Part shown: piece after piece, positions 1-6,726 of the stretch
Layout of the letters: the number at the start of each line of letters is the position of its first letter
Numbering within the stretch: position 1 is the stretch's first letter
Assembly: GCA_017425345.1 (NCBI GenBank)
Contig: JAFOML010000001.1
Span: forward strand, 1-9,825
Source of the DNA: Eubacterium sp.
GTDB taxonomy: Bacteria > Bacillota_A > Clostridia > Peptostreptococcales > Anaerovoracaceae
Length of the DNA: 9,825 nucleotides
Direction: 5' to 3'
Program-made: the position numbers and the translations under genes
Notes under the pieces: generated by a model
The model's database searches: none
Told to the model about the DNA's origin: nothing
The model's input: only the letters and a program-made list of their open reading frames with translations

Positions 1-17
1 CGGGTTCCATTTCCGAC

Positions 18-49
18 TTTCAGTGGTGGGTTATAATCCCCCACTGAAA
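18..49. repeat. Strong imperfect palindrome (hairpin with AT-rich loop)
   Basis: TTTCAGTGG (18-26) pairs perfectly with CCACTGAAA (41-49). GGG (28-30) pairs with CCC (38-40), leaving one bulged T at 27 and the loop TTATAAT (31-37). This makes a 12-bp stem with a single bulge. The right arm is followed by CCGGAGG and not by T residues, so intrinsic termination on the plus strand is unlikely. Repetitive extragenic palindromes and the imperfect hairpins at IS200/IS605 ends have this general form. Assignment to either is only inference from shape. Confidence 0.5.
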
Positions 50-156
50 CCCGGAGGAGCTGAAGCTCCCGGCGCCCGTTGCAGTCGTTCGCTACGTCCT
101 TGACGTGCGAGCACGCCAGGAGCTACGCTCCGACTTAAAACCGCTTGTCTTAAGAA

Positions 157-163
157 AAGGAGG
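157..163 (+). promoter_or_regulatory. Ribosome binding site of the TM1266-type gene
   Basis: AAGGAGG lies 5 bases upstream of the ATG at 169, near-perfect complementarity to the 16S rRNA tail. It fixes the start of the first hyd-operon gene. The strong site suggests that translation of the operon effectively begins here, while the following hydE start relies on coupling. Confidence 0.85.
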
Positions 164-168
164 TCATT

Positions 169-420
169 ATGGAAAACAGAGTTGCAGTCATCGCGATCGT
201 CGTAGAAGACCTGAGCAAAGCAGAGGAAGTAAACAAGATCCTGCATGAAAACGGAGACTACATCATCGGCAGAATGGGCATTCCGCACAGAGAGCGCGGC
301 ATCAGCCTGATCAGTGTCGCAATGGACGGTCCGTCCGATGCGATCAGCGCCGTATCGGGCCGCATTGGCGCCATTGCGGGCGTTTCGGCCAAGGCAGTCT
401 ACACCAAGTCAGAAGCATGA
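169..420 (+). CDS. TM1266-family iron-only hydrogenase system regulator
   Basis: This 83-residue protein matches the small ACT/NikR-C-like family (TM1266 type) annotated as a putative regulator of iron-only hydrogenase systems. Visible features are the N-terminal strand RVAVIAIVVED (4-14), a helix through about residue 26, the central segment GRMGIPHRERGISLISVAMDG (34-54) and a last helix-strand unit ending AKAVYTKSEA. Length is typical of the family. No helix-turn-helix is present, so direct DNA binding is not shown; a ligand-sensing or protein-binding role is equally possible. The gene has a strong AAGGAGG site, and its TGA overlaps the hydE ATG (ATGA, 417-420), implying translational coupling. 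In many anaerobes this gene sits beside hydE, hydG and hydF, as here. The family call is firm; the regulatory role is inferred from the family and context. Confidence 0.88.
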   Translation: MENRVAVIAIVVEDLSKAEEVNKILHENGDYIIGRMGIPHRERGISLISVAMDGPSDAISAVSGRIGAIAGVSAKAVYTKSEA

Positions 421-1448
421 ACAAAAAACCGCTGGAACCGCAAAATAAAGGCATGAACGCAGAACAGCTGGAGCAGTGGTTTCGGACGATGAGCCCGGAG
501 CAGCTCGCGCAGAAAGCACGTGAGACTTCGATCGCCACATTCGGAAACCGGATCTACATCCGCGGCCTGATCGAGGTCAGCAGCTACTGCCGGAATGACT
601 GCTATTACTGTGGACTTCGCGCCGGCAACCGGAATGCTGAGCGGTACCGTCTGACCCGGGAGGAGATTCTGGACTGCTGCCGGTACGGGTATGCGTGCGG
701 ATTCCGCACCTTCGTCCTGCAGGGCGGGGAAGACCCCGGGCTTACGGATGAATGGGTAGAACGGACGGTAGCTGCCATTCGGGAACGTTATCCGGACTGC
801 GCGGTCACGCTGTCGCTGGGCGAGCGGAGCGAGCCCGTGTACCGCCGGTGGTTCGCAGCAGGCGCGAACCGGTACCTGCTGCGGCACGAGACGGCGAATG
901 CGGCCCATTACCGGAAGCTGCATCCGCCGGGCCTGTCACTGGATCAGCGCAAAGAATGTCTCTATGCGCTGAAAGACATCGGCTATCAGGTGGGCGCGGG
1001 ATTTATGGTCGGAAGCCCGGGGCAGACGGAAGAGACGCTTTCCGAGGATTTGGCCTTTCTCATGGACCTGCAGCCGCACATGATCGGCATCGGTCCATTC
1101 GTCCCGCACCGGGACACGCCGCTTAGGAACGAGCCTGCCGGCACGGTCCGGCAGACGCTCGAGTGGATTGCCAGGCTCCGACTGGCCTTCCCCAAGGCGC
1201 TGCTCCCTGCGACGACCGCGCTCGGCACGATCGACCCGGAGGGCCGCGAGAAGGGGATCCTGGCAGGGGCCAACGTGGTGATGCCAAACCTTTCGCCTGT
1301 GGCCGTCCGCCGGAAGTATGAACTATATGATAACAAAATCTGTACCGCCGAAGAAGCCGCCGAAGGCCTGGCCTCTCTCAAACAGCGGATGCAGAAAATC
1401 GGATATGAAATCGTGGTGGCTCGTGGAGACCACCCGGAAATGAGGTAA
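417..1448 (+). CDS. hydE: [FeFe] hydrogenase H-cluster radical SAM maturase HydE
   Basis: HydE is a cytoplasmic radical SAM enzyme. It works with HydG and HydF to build the 2Fe subcluster of the [FeFe]-hydrogenase H-cluster, acting on the HydG-derived Fe(CO)2(CN)-cysteine synthon on the way to the dithiomethylamine bridge. The protein is 343 residues, usual for the family, and predicts one TIM barrel. The radical SAM motif CX3CX2C is at C58, C62 and C65 (SYCRNDCYYCGLR), followed by the GGEDPG-type motif near residue 103 and MVGSPGQTEETLSED near 198-212. The C-terminal part has only one cysteine (KIC, near 308), so the optional second FeS cluster of some HydE proteins, which needs three, is not encoded. 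The start is the ATG of an ATGA overlap with the upstream gene. There is no good Shine-Dalgarno sequence, so coupling is likely. ATG 453 is a less likely start, because AAAGG lies only 1 base before it. Confidence 0.95.
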   Translation: MNKKPLEPQNKGMNAEQLEQWFRTMSPEQLAQKARETSIATFGNRIYIRGLIEVSSYCRNDCYYCGLRAGNRNAERYRLTREEILDCCRYGYACGFRTFVLQGGEDPGLTDEWVERTVAAIRERYPDCAVTLSLGERSEPVYRRWFAAGANRYLLRHETANAAHYRKLHPPGLSLDQRKECLYALKDIGYQVGAGFMVGSPGQTEETLSEDLAFLMDLQPHMIGIGPFVPHRDTPLRNEPAGTVRQTLEWIARLRLAFPKALLPATTALGTIDPEGREKGILAGANVVMPNLSPVAVRRKYELYDNKICTAEEAAEGLASLKQRMQKIGYEIVVARGDHPEMR

Positions 1449-1452
1449 AACT

Positions 1453-2871
1453 ATGTACAATATGATGTCGCCAAAGGCAGAGGAATTCATCAGTCACGAG
1501 GAGATTCAGGCCTGTCTGACATACGGAGAAGAGCATAAGGCGGACCGCGCGCTGATCGAAGAGATCCTTGCTAAAGCGCGTCTCGGCAAAGGAGTCAGCC
1601 ACAAGGAAGCGATCGTCCTCCTGAACTGCGAGCTTGAAGATCTGAACGAGCAGATCTATCAGCTTGCAGCGGAATTGAAAGACAAGTTCTATGGGAACCG
1701 GATCGTTCTCTTTGCACCGCTCTACCTTTCCAATTACTGCGTGAACGGCTGTGAATACTGTCCGTATCACCTGAAGAATAAGCACATCCGCAGAAAGAAG
1801 CTCTCGCAGGAGGAGATCCGCGCCGAGGTTATTGCGCTGCAGGATATGGGTCACAAGCGCCTGGCCATCGAGGCGGGCGAAGATCCGGTCAACAACCCGA
1901 TCGAGTACATCCTTGAGTCGATCAAGACGATCTACAGCATCCATCACAAGAACGGCGATATCCGCCGCGTGAACGTGAACATTGCCGCGACGACCGTGGA
2001 GAACTACACTCGCCTGAAGGAAGCGGGCATTGGCACGTACATTCTCTTCCAGGAGACGTATCATAAGGAGAACTACGAGAAGCTCCATCCGACCGGCCCG
2101 AAGCATGACTATGCGTGGCATACGGAAGCGATGGACCGCGCGATGGACGGCGGGATCGACGATGTGGGTCTGGGCGTTCTGTTCGGATTGAATAATTACA
2201 AGTATGATTTTGTCGGCATCCTCATGCACGCGGAGCATCTGGAAGCGTACAAAGGCTGCGGCCCCCACACCATCAGCGTGCCGCGTGTCCGCCGCGCCGA
2301 TGACATCGATCCGTCGGTGTTTGACAATGGAATCAGTGACGACACGTTTGCCAAGATCGTGGCCTGCATCCGCATCGCGGTTCCGTACACGGGCATGATC
2401 GTATCCACGCGCGAGTCGAAAGCGAGCCGCGAGCGTGTGCTTCATCTGGGCATCTCGCAGATCAGCGGTGGTTCCCGCACGAGTGTGGGCGGTTACGTGG
2501 AAGAAGAGGCGGAAGAGGACAACTCCGCGCAGTTCGATGTCAGCGACCGCAGGACGCTAGATCAGGTCGTGAACTGGCTGATGGGCATGGGCTATGTGCC
2601 GAGTTTCTGCACGGCCTGCTACCGCGAAGGACGGACGGGTGACCGTTTCATGAGCCTTCTGAAGAGCGGTCAGATCGTGAACTGTTGTCATCCGAACGCG
2701 CTGATGACGCTGAAGGAGTATCTGGAAGACTACGCGTCGCCAGCCACGCGCGAGATCGGTGACGAGCTCATCAAACGTGAACTCACCGTTATTCCGAACG
2801 AGAAAGTGCGCGCCAAAGCAACCGAATATATCGAGAATATTCACGAAGGCCGCCGCGATTTCCGGTTCTGA
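1453..2871 (+). CDS. hydG: [FeFe] hydrogenase H-cluster radical SAM maturase HydG
   Basis: HydG cleaves tyrosine by radical SAM chemistry, releasing p-cresol. It yields the CO and CN- ligands as an Fe(CO)2(CN) synthon for the H-cluster. The 472-residue length is typical. The N-terminal radical SAM site is C96, C100 and C103 (NYCVNGCEYCPYH), followed by AGEDP at 141-145. The C-terminal auxiliary-cluster motif CX2CX22C is intact at C386, C389 and C412 (FCTACYREGRTGDRF ... CCHPNA). This motif separates HydG from thiamine synthase ThiH, and the auxiliary cluster carries the dangler iron. C411 is an extra adjacent cysteine. The gene starts 4 bases after hydE; GAGG at 1442-1445, inside the hydE end, gives a 7-base spacing to ATG 1453. 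All expected catalytic cysteines are present, so the enzyme should be functional. Confidence 0.97.
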   Translation: MYNMMSPKAEEFISHEEIQACLTYGEEHKADRALIEEILAKARLGKGVSHKEAIVLLNCELEDLNEQIYQLAAELKDKFYGNRIVLFAPLYLSNYCVNGCEYCPYHLKNKHIRRKKLSQEEIRAEVIALQDMGHKRLAIEAGEDPVNNPIEYILESIKTIYSIHHKNGDIRRVNVNIAATTVENYTRLKEAGIGTYILFQETYHKENYEKLHPTGPKHDYAWHTEAMDRAMDGGIDDVGLGVLFGLNNYKYDFVGILMHAEHLEAYKGCGPHTISVPRVRRADDIDPSVFDNGISDDTFAKIVACIRIAVPYTGMIVSTRESKASRERVLHLGISQISGGSRTSVGGYVEEEAEEDNSAQFDVSDRRTLDQVVNWLMGMGYVPSFCTACYREGRTGDRFMSLLKSGQIVNCCHPNALMTLKEYLEDYASPATREIGDELIKRELTVIPNEKVRAKATEYIENIHEGRRDFRF

Positions 2872-2882
2872 TATAGCAATTC

Positions 2883-2889
2883 AAAGGAG
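2883..2889 (+). promoter_or_regulatory. Ribosome binding site of hydF
   Basis: AAAGGAG lies 8 bases before ATG 2898 and selects this first ATG of the two consecutive ATG codons (MM). The hydG-hydF gap is only 26 bases and has no terminator, so hydF is read from the same transcript but has its own good ribosome entry site. Confidence 0.75.
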
Positions 2890-2897
2890 CAGCCAGC

Positions 2898-4100
2898 ATG
2901 ATGAACGAAACCCCAGCCGCAGAACGCGTACACATCGCGTTCTTCGGCTGCAGAAACGCAGGAAAATCGAGTCTGGTCAACCGCGTGACGGGGCAGAGCC
3001 TTTCGGTGGTCTCGCCGCATGCGGGAACGACAACGGATCCGGTGTATAAGACCATGGAGCTGCTGCCGCTCGGACCGGTCGTCATCATCGATACGCCGGG
3101 AGCGGATGATGTGGGCGACCTGGGAGGTCTTCGCGTGGAGAAGATGCAGCAGGTTCTCCGCCGGGCAGACGTGGCAGTTCTCGTCGTGGACGGAACGGCC
3201 CCGCTTCAGGACTGGGACCGGAAGCTGATCGAAGAATTTCAAGAGCGAAAAATACCGTATCTGATCGTAAGGAATAAGGCGGATCTTGGCCTTGCGGCGG
3301 ATGACGACGAACCGTATCTGACGGTCAGCGCTGTGACCGGAGAAGGCGTCGAAGATCTGAAGAAGCAGATTGCGGCGCTTTTGGAAGAGCCGGGCGCCGC
3401 GAAGCAGCGCCGGCGGCTTGTGGCGGACCTGCTTGCACCGGGCGACGCAGTTGTTCTGGTGGTGCCGATCGACGAGGCGGCACCGAAGGGGCGACTTATC
3501 CTGCCGCAGCAGCAGGTGATCCGCGACGCGCTGGAAGCCGGCGCGATCCCGGTCGTATGCCGGGATACGGAGCTTGCGCAGGTGCTGGGCGCCGGCGGTG
3601 CGGCTCCCATTCTCAACCGGCCGCCCAAGCTGGTTATCACCGATAGCCAGGCGTTCCGCCAGGTGGCGGAGATCGTGCCGGAAGATGTGGCGCTGACTTC
3701 GTTTTCGATTCTGATGGCGAGGTATAAGGGGTTCCTGGAGACTTCGCTCGAAGGAATTCAGGCAATCAACGATCTGAGAGACGGGGACCGGGTCCTCATC
3801 GCAGAAGGCTGTACACACCACCGCCAGTGCAACGATATCGGGACGGTGAAGATTCCGAGGTGGCTTAGGGGGTTCGCGGATGTGGATTTTGTCATAGAGA
3901 CTGCCTCCGGGAAGGAATTCCCCGAAGACCTTGGCAGTTACCGCCTGGTCATCCACTGCGGCGGCTGCATGCTGAACGAGCGCGAGGTCGTAAGCCGCAT
4001 GCAGATTGCAGCGCGGCAGGGCGTGCCGTTCCTCAACTACGGCGTGCTGATCGCGGAGATGAACGGGATCCTCGCGCGGAGCGTCGCGCCGCTCTGCTAG
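2898..4100 (+). CDS. hydF: [FeFe] hydrogenase maturation GTPase HydF
   Basis: HydF is the GTPase and FeS scaffold on which the 2Fe subcluster precursor is assembled before transfer to apo-hydrogenase. The 400-residue protein has an N-terminal Era/TrmE-like G domain: G1 GCRNAGKSS (17-25), G2 threonines TTT (44-46), G3 DTPG (65-68), G4 NKAD (126-129) and a G5-like SAVTGEG (144-150). A central dimerisation region follows. The C-terminal cluster-binding motif CXHX45HCXXC is intact at C305, H307, H353, C354 and C357. All GTPase and metal-ligand motifs are present, so it should be active. It completes the set of three dedicated maturases. A perfect hairpin without a T-run lies 6 bases after its stop codon, so read-through to the downstream acetyltransferase is possible. 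The protein ends with a cysteine (C400), an oddity without known meaning. Confidence 0.97.
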   Translation: MMNETPAAERVHIAFFGCRNAGKSSLVNRVTGQSLSVVSPHAGTTTDPVYKTMELLPLGPVVIIDTPGADDVGDLGGLRVEKMQQVLRRADVAVLVVDGTAPLQDWDRKLIEEFQERKIPYLIVRNKADLGLAADDDEPYLTVSAVTGEGVEDLKKQIAALLEEPGAAKQRRRLVADLLAPGDAVVLVVPIDEAAPKGRLILPQQQVIRDALEAGAIPVVCRDTELAQVLGAGGAAPILNRPPKLVITDSQAFRQVAEIVPEDVALTSFSILMARYKGFLETSLEGIQAINDLRDGDRVLIAEGCTHHRQCNDIGTVKIPRWLRGFADVDFVIETASGKEFPEDLGSYRLVIHCGGCMLNEREVVSRMQIAARQGVPFLNYGVLIAEMNGILARSVAPLC

Positions 4101-4106
4101 AATGGA

Positions 4107-4130
4107 GGTGCGGGTGAACGTGCCCGCACC
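4107..4130 (+). other. Perfect 8-bp intergenic hairpin after hydF
   Basis: GGTGCGGG (4107-4114) pairs exactly with CCCGCACC (4123-4130), with the 8-base loop TGAACGTG. It begins 6 bases after the hydF stop. The plus-strand continuation is AAAGCGC, with no T-run, so it does not qualify as a standard intrinsic terminator. The minus-strand continuation has no T-run either. It may stabilise or process the hyd mRNA, or act as a weak pause site before the acetyltransferase gene, whose own ribosome site lies 26 bases further on. The structure is seen directly; its role is inference. Confidence 0.5.
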
Positions 4131-4168
4131 AAAGCGCAGAAAGCAGGTTTCAAAGAAAGGAGCGCGTT

Positions 4169-4666
4169 ATGGCTGAGATCATCATTCGTGACGCAGAGGA
4201 GAGGGATTATCCCTTTATTCTGAATGTAAATGAAGAAAATGTGGAGGTCCTTTCCCCGATGGACCTGGAAAAGACCAAATATTTCCATAGGACTGCGGAA
4301 ATGTTCCGCGTGGCTGAGGTGGACGGAGAGATCGCCGGATTTCTGATCGCAGTCCGCGAAGGAACGGATTACGACAGTGAGAACTACGTCTGGTTCTCAG
4401 AAAAATACCCGGAATTCCTCTATATCGACCGCATTGTCATCGATGAGGCGTTCCGCGGAATGGGGGTCGGGCGCGCCTTTTACGAGGACGTGGCCGCTCA
4501 TGCGCGCGCGACTGGCGTTAAAATCGTGACGGCTGAGATCGATACGGAACCCGTGTACAACGACGCGAGCCTGAAGTTTCACGCAGCGATGGGGTTTAAG
4601 GAAGTCGGCGTACAGTGGGTGCGCGGGAATTCCATCAAGGTATCGTTGGAAGCCTGGGAGGTCTAG
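4169..4666 (+). CDS. GNAT-family N-acetyltransferase (COG3818-like)
   Basis: This 165-residue, single-domain predicted acetyltransferase would transfer an acetyl group from acetyl-CoA to an unidentified amine. The acetyl-CoA pyrophosphate-binding motif A is RGMGVGRA (96-103), after strand FLYIDRIVIDEAF (83-95). Motif B is NDASLKFHAAMGFKEVG (131-147). The N-terminal stretch ILNVNEENVEVLSPMD (17-32) and the NYVWFSEKYPEFLYIDRI block are like the uncharacterised COG3818 group of GNAT proteins; this is recognition by eye. AAAGGAG at 4156-4162, 6 bases before the ATG, supports the start. It lies 68 bases after hydF in the same direction and is closed by its own terminator, so it may be the last gene of the hyd transcript. 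No functional link with hydrogenase maturation is evident. Confidence 0.85.
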   Translation: MAEIIIRDAEERDYPFILNVNEENVEVLSPMDLEKTKYFHRTAEMFRVAEVDGEIAGFLIAVREGTDYDSENYVWFSEKYPEFLYIDRIVIDEAFRGMGVGRAFYEDVAAHARATGVKIVTAEIDTEPVYNDASLKFHAAMGFKEVGVQWVRGNSIKVSLEAWEV

Positions 4667-4696
4667 CGGGGACAAAGTCTAAAGCAACAGAATACG

Positions 4697-4729
4697 AACA
4701 GGAATGTGGAACCGCATTCCTGTTTTTGC
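4697..4729 (+). terminator. Intrinsic terminator after the acetyltransferase gene
   Basis: AACAGGAATG (4697-4706) pairs perfectly with CATTCCTGTT (4715-4724) around the loop TGGAACCG. The T-run 4723-4727 overlaps the end of the stem. It lies 30 bases after the TAG at 4664-4666. This marks the likely end of the hyd-acetyltransferase transcription unit and insulates the transporter gene downstream. Confidence 0.85.
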
Positions 4730-4866
4730 TTGAGTAAATAGGTTTATTTTTGACAGAAAACATGATAATGTAGTAGTGGATACAATTCGCTTTTTTCCCT
4801 GAATAGAATTAGTTGATGCGATTAACGGTGAATAAAGGGGTTGATCCCGGAAGGTAGGAGAAAGAA
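4728..4866 (+). promoter_or_regulatory. AT-rich promoter/leader region of the Na/Pi transporter
   Basis: This 139-base gap is clearly more AT-rich than the flanking genes and must hold the transporter promoter. A perfect -35 consensus TTGACA is at 4750-4755, but the position 17 bases later (GTAGTG) is a poor -10 box. Better -10-like hexamers, GATAAT (4764-4769) and TACAAT (4781-4786), are at the wrong spacing from it. The exact promoter is therefore undecided. A short ATG frame (4816-4857, 13 codons ending in TAG) lies just upstream of the gene but has no ribosome site. GGGG-TTGA-TCCC (4837-4848) can form a small stem shortly before the Shine-Dalgarno sequence. I do not see a convincing direct-repeat Pho box. 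Confidence 0.4.
4855..4860 (+). promoter_or_regulatory. Ribosome binding site deciding a TTG start
   Basis: TAGGAG (4855-4860) lies 6 bases before TTG 4867. The TAG at 4855-4857 is itself an in-frame stop, so the protein cannot start further upstream. The next ATG in frame (codon 16, MFLYGM) would cut off the start of the first membrane segment. TTG is therefore the best start. Confidence 0.75.
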
Positions 4867-6696
4867 TTGGTTATTTTTTATAAAATATTAGCAGTTGCCG
4901 GTGGACTTGCGATGTTTCTGTACGGTATGCGGCTGATGGGGGATTCTCTGAAGAGTTCCTCCGGCGGCGCGATGAAGGTGGCATTGCAGAAGGTGACGAA
5001 TAATCCGGCGCTCGGCTTTTTATTCGGCATGCTCGTGACGTGCATGATTCAGAGCTCCACTGCGACGATCGTACTCACGGTGGGTCTTGTTGGAGCTGGT
5101 TTTTTGTCGTTCCGCCAGTCGGTCGGCGTTGTGCTCGGCGCCAATGTAGGAACGGCCATCACTGCGCAGATCATCCGGCTGATGGATATCAGCGCAGGCG
5201 AGACGAGCATTCTGTACCTGTTTAAAGCAGATAATCTGGCGCCGATCGCCCTGATCATTGGAATCATCCTGATCATGTTCCTGAAGAGCGGGCGGGCGAC
5301 AAATATCGGAAACATACTGATCGGCTTCGGGATTCTCTTTATGGGTCTGATCTACATGAGCAATTCGGTCGGTGATCTTTCCGATGTGCTGACCGGACTT
5401 CTGATGAAGTTTGAGGGCAACTACCTGCTCGGCTTCCTGACCGGTGTCGGCGCAACGGCTGTGATTCAGAGCTCCTCAGCAGTCGTTGGAATACTGCAGT
5501 CGATGGCGAGTTCGATGGGGCTGAAGTTTTGTGCTGTATTCGCCATCATCATCGGTGTGAACATCGGAGACTGTCTCACAACCTTTATCGTGAGCAGTAT
5601 CGGCGCCAAGCCTGTGCAGATCCGTACAGCTCTGGTGCATGTCATCTATAACATTTTTGCGGCGCTGCTGATCATTGTCGTGCTGATCGTCGGACGCAAG
5701 ACGGGTCTTCTGGACGATGAGCTCTGGAACATGGTACTGCACTCCGGCGGGGTCGCCAATGTGCACGGGATTTTCCGGCTGATACCGGCTGTGATCTTCC
5801 TGCCTTTTGCCGGCCTTCTGGCCAGAACTGCGGAACGTCTGGTTCCGGATAAACCGCTGGATGAGGAGGATGCTGCCATCGAAGAGAGCCTGCGCGAGCT
5901 GGACAGCCGTCTCGTAACCAACCCGGCTTTGGCGCTGGATCAGGTGACCCGGCTGATCGGACATATGGCGGAGGTTGCGCTGCATAATTTCGAGGCTTCG
6001 CTCGATCAGGTTTTCGACTACGAGGAGAGCCGGAATACGCGCATGGCGCAGAGAGAGGAACTGCTTGACCGGATGGCGGATGCTTCGAACCGGTATCTGG
6101 TGGATATGTCGCCCTATATCACAAATGAATACGATTCACGGAATCAGAGCTTCCAGATCAAGGCGCTTACGAGCTTTGAGCGGATCGGTGATCTGGCAGT
6201 CAACATGGGCCGTGATGTGAAGAACGTACATGAAAACGACGTGTTCTTCTCAGAACACGCGATGAAAGAACTTGATATTGTATCTGATGCGGTAAGAGAA
6301 ATACTGAATATCACTTACGAGGGGTATATCGAGAATAACGTAGAGAAGATCTGGCAGGTCGAGCCGATGGAAGAGGTCATCGATGAACTGGTCGAGGTCA
6401 TGAAGGCGCGGCACATCGATCGCGTGACCAGACAGGAGTGCGAGATCCTGAACGGAATCCTGTATGAGAACATCCTGACGAACATGGAACGCGTATCTGA
6501 CCAGTGCTCAGATCTGGCTGTGTTCATGATCAGCCGTTTCAATCCGGATATTATCGGACAGGAGCATGAGTACATCCATAATCTGCATCACTCCAAGGAC
6601 CCGAAATACCTGAATATTTTCCACGCAAACTACAAGCGGTATTTCCGCAGGCTGGGACTGGACGTGGATTCCGAACAGCTGACGATGGACCTGTAG
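4867..6696 (+). CDS. Na+/phosphate cotransporter family protein with PhoU-like C-terminal domain
   Basis: The 609-residue inner-membrane protein belongs to the type II Na/Pi cotransporter family (NptA/YjbB-like). The membrane half carries two copies of the signature repeat: QSSTAT at 62-67 followed by GANVGT (91-96), and QSSSA at 201-205 followed by GVNIGD (230-235). These paired QSS motifs form the substrate site in the family. Hydrophobic segments extend to about residue 325. Residues about 340-590 are soluble, helical and PhoU-like (LDQVTRLIGHMAEVALHNF; ALTSFERIGDLAVNMGRDV; NILTNMERVSDQCSDLAVF), a frequent fusion thought to sense or regulate phosphate. The likely role is Na+-coupled phosphate movement; direction and substrate are not proven by sequence. 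Translation starts at TTG with a good TAGGAG site. It is preceded by the acetyltransferase terminator and converges with the minus-strand gene 30 bases after its stop. Confidence 0.93.
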   Translation: MVIFYKILAVAGGLAMFLYGMRLMGDSLKSSSGGAMKVALQKVTNNPALGFLFGMLVTCMIQSSTATIVLTVGLVGAGFLSFRQSVGVVLGANVGTAITAQIIRLMDISAGETSILYLFKADNLAPIALIIGIILIMFLKSGRATNIGNILIGFGILFMGLIYMSNSVGDLSDVLTGLLMKFEGNYLLGFLTGVGATAVIQSSSAVVGILQSMASSMGLKFCAVFAIIIGVNIGDCLTTFIVSSIGAKPVQIRTALVHVIYNIFAALLIIVVLIVGRKTGLLDDELWNMVLHSGGVANVHGIFRLIPAVIFLPFAGLLARTAERLVPDKPLDEEDAAIEESLRELDSRLVTNPALALDQVTRLIGHMAEVALHNFEASLDQVFDYEESRNTRMAQREELLDRMADASNRYLVDMSPYITNEYDSRNQSFQIKALTSFERIGDLAVNMGRDVKNVHENDVFFSEHAMKELDIVSDAVREILNITYEGYIENNVEKIWQVEPMEEVIDELVEVMKARHIDRVTRQECEILNGILYENILTNMERVSDQCSDLAVFMISRFNPDIIGQEHEYIHNLHHSKDPKYLNIFHANYKRYFRRLGLDVDSEQLTMDL

Positions 6697-6726
6697 GAAC
6701 GGCTTGTAAAAGAAAAGCAGCTTAAA

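Larger units (their letters stand above)
1..168. other. Gene-free leader region dense in inverted repeats
   Basis: No convincing coding region is seen here. One plus-strand frame is open from the window edge to a TGA at 101-103 (33 codons), but it runs straight through the hairpins and has no recognisable protein character. Four short inverted repeats are visible: 18-49 (annotated separately), 56-69 (GGAGC-TGAA-GCTCC), 104-115 (CGTG-CGAG-CACG) and 119-131 (GGAGC-TAC-GCTCC). CGGG at 1-4 can also pair with CCCG at 50-53 around the first hairpin. None is followed by a T-run, so they do not look like ordinary terminators. The stretch could be the 3' end of a repeat or IS200/IS605-type element, a structured leader of the hyd operon, or a non-coding RNA. 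I see no good promoter: TTGACG at 100-105 lacks a matching -10 box. Confidence 0.45.

Noticed and set aside
1378..2445. Long minus-strand open frame opposite hydG
   Set aside because: It is antisense to hydG, whose sequence carries all catalytic motifs. The minus-strand translation is rich in Arg, His and Val with no domain, as expected of a shadow frame.
2841..3956. Long minus-strand open frame opposite hydF
   Set aside because: It is antisense to a fully conserved hydF and has no ribosome site or recognisable motifs; a GC-bias shadow.
4762..4773. ATG-ATA-ATG-TAG mini-frame near the TTGACA box
   Set aside because: Three codons without a ribosome binding site; expected by chance in AT-rich DNA.
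6697..6726. Terminator between the convergent transporter and small membrane protein genes
   Set aside because: Only weak complementary pieces (CGGCT and AGCCG far apart) are present. There is no compact stem followed by a T-run on the plus strand; the minus strand has TTTTCTTTT but no adequate stem before it.
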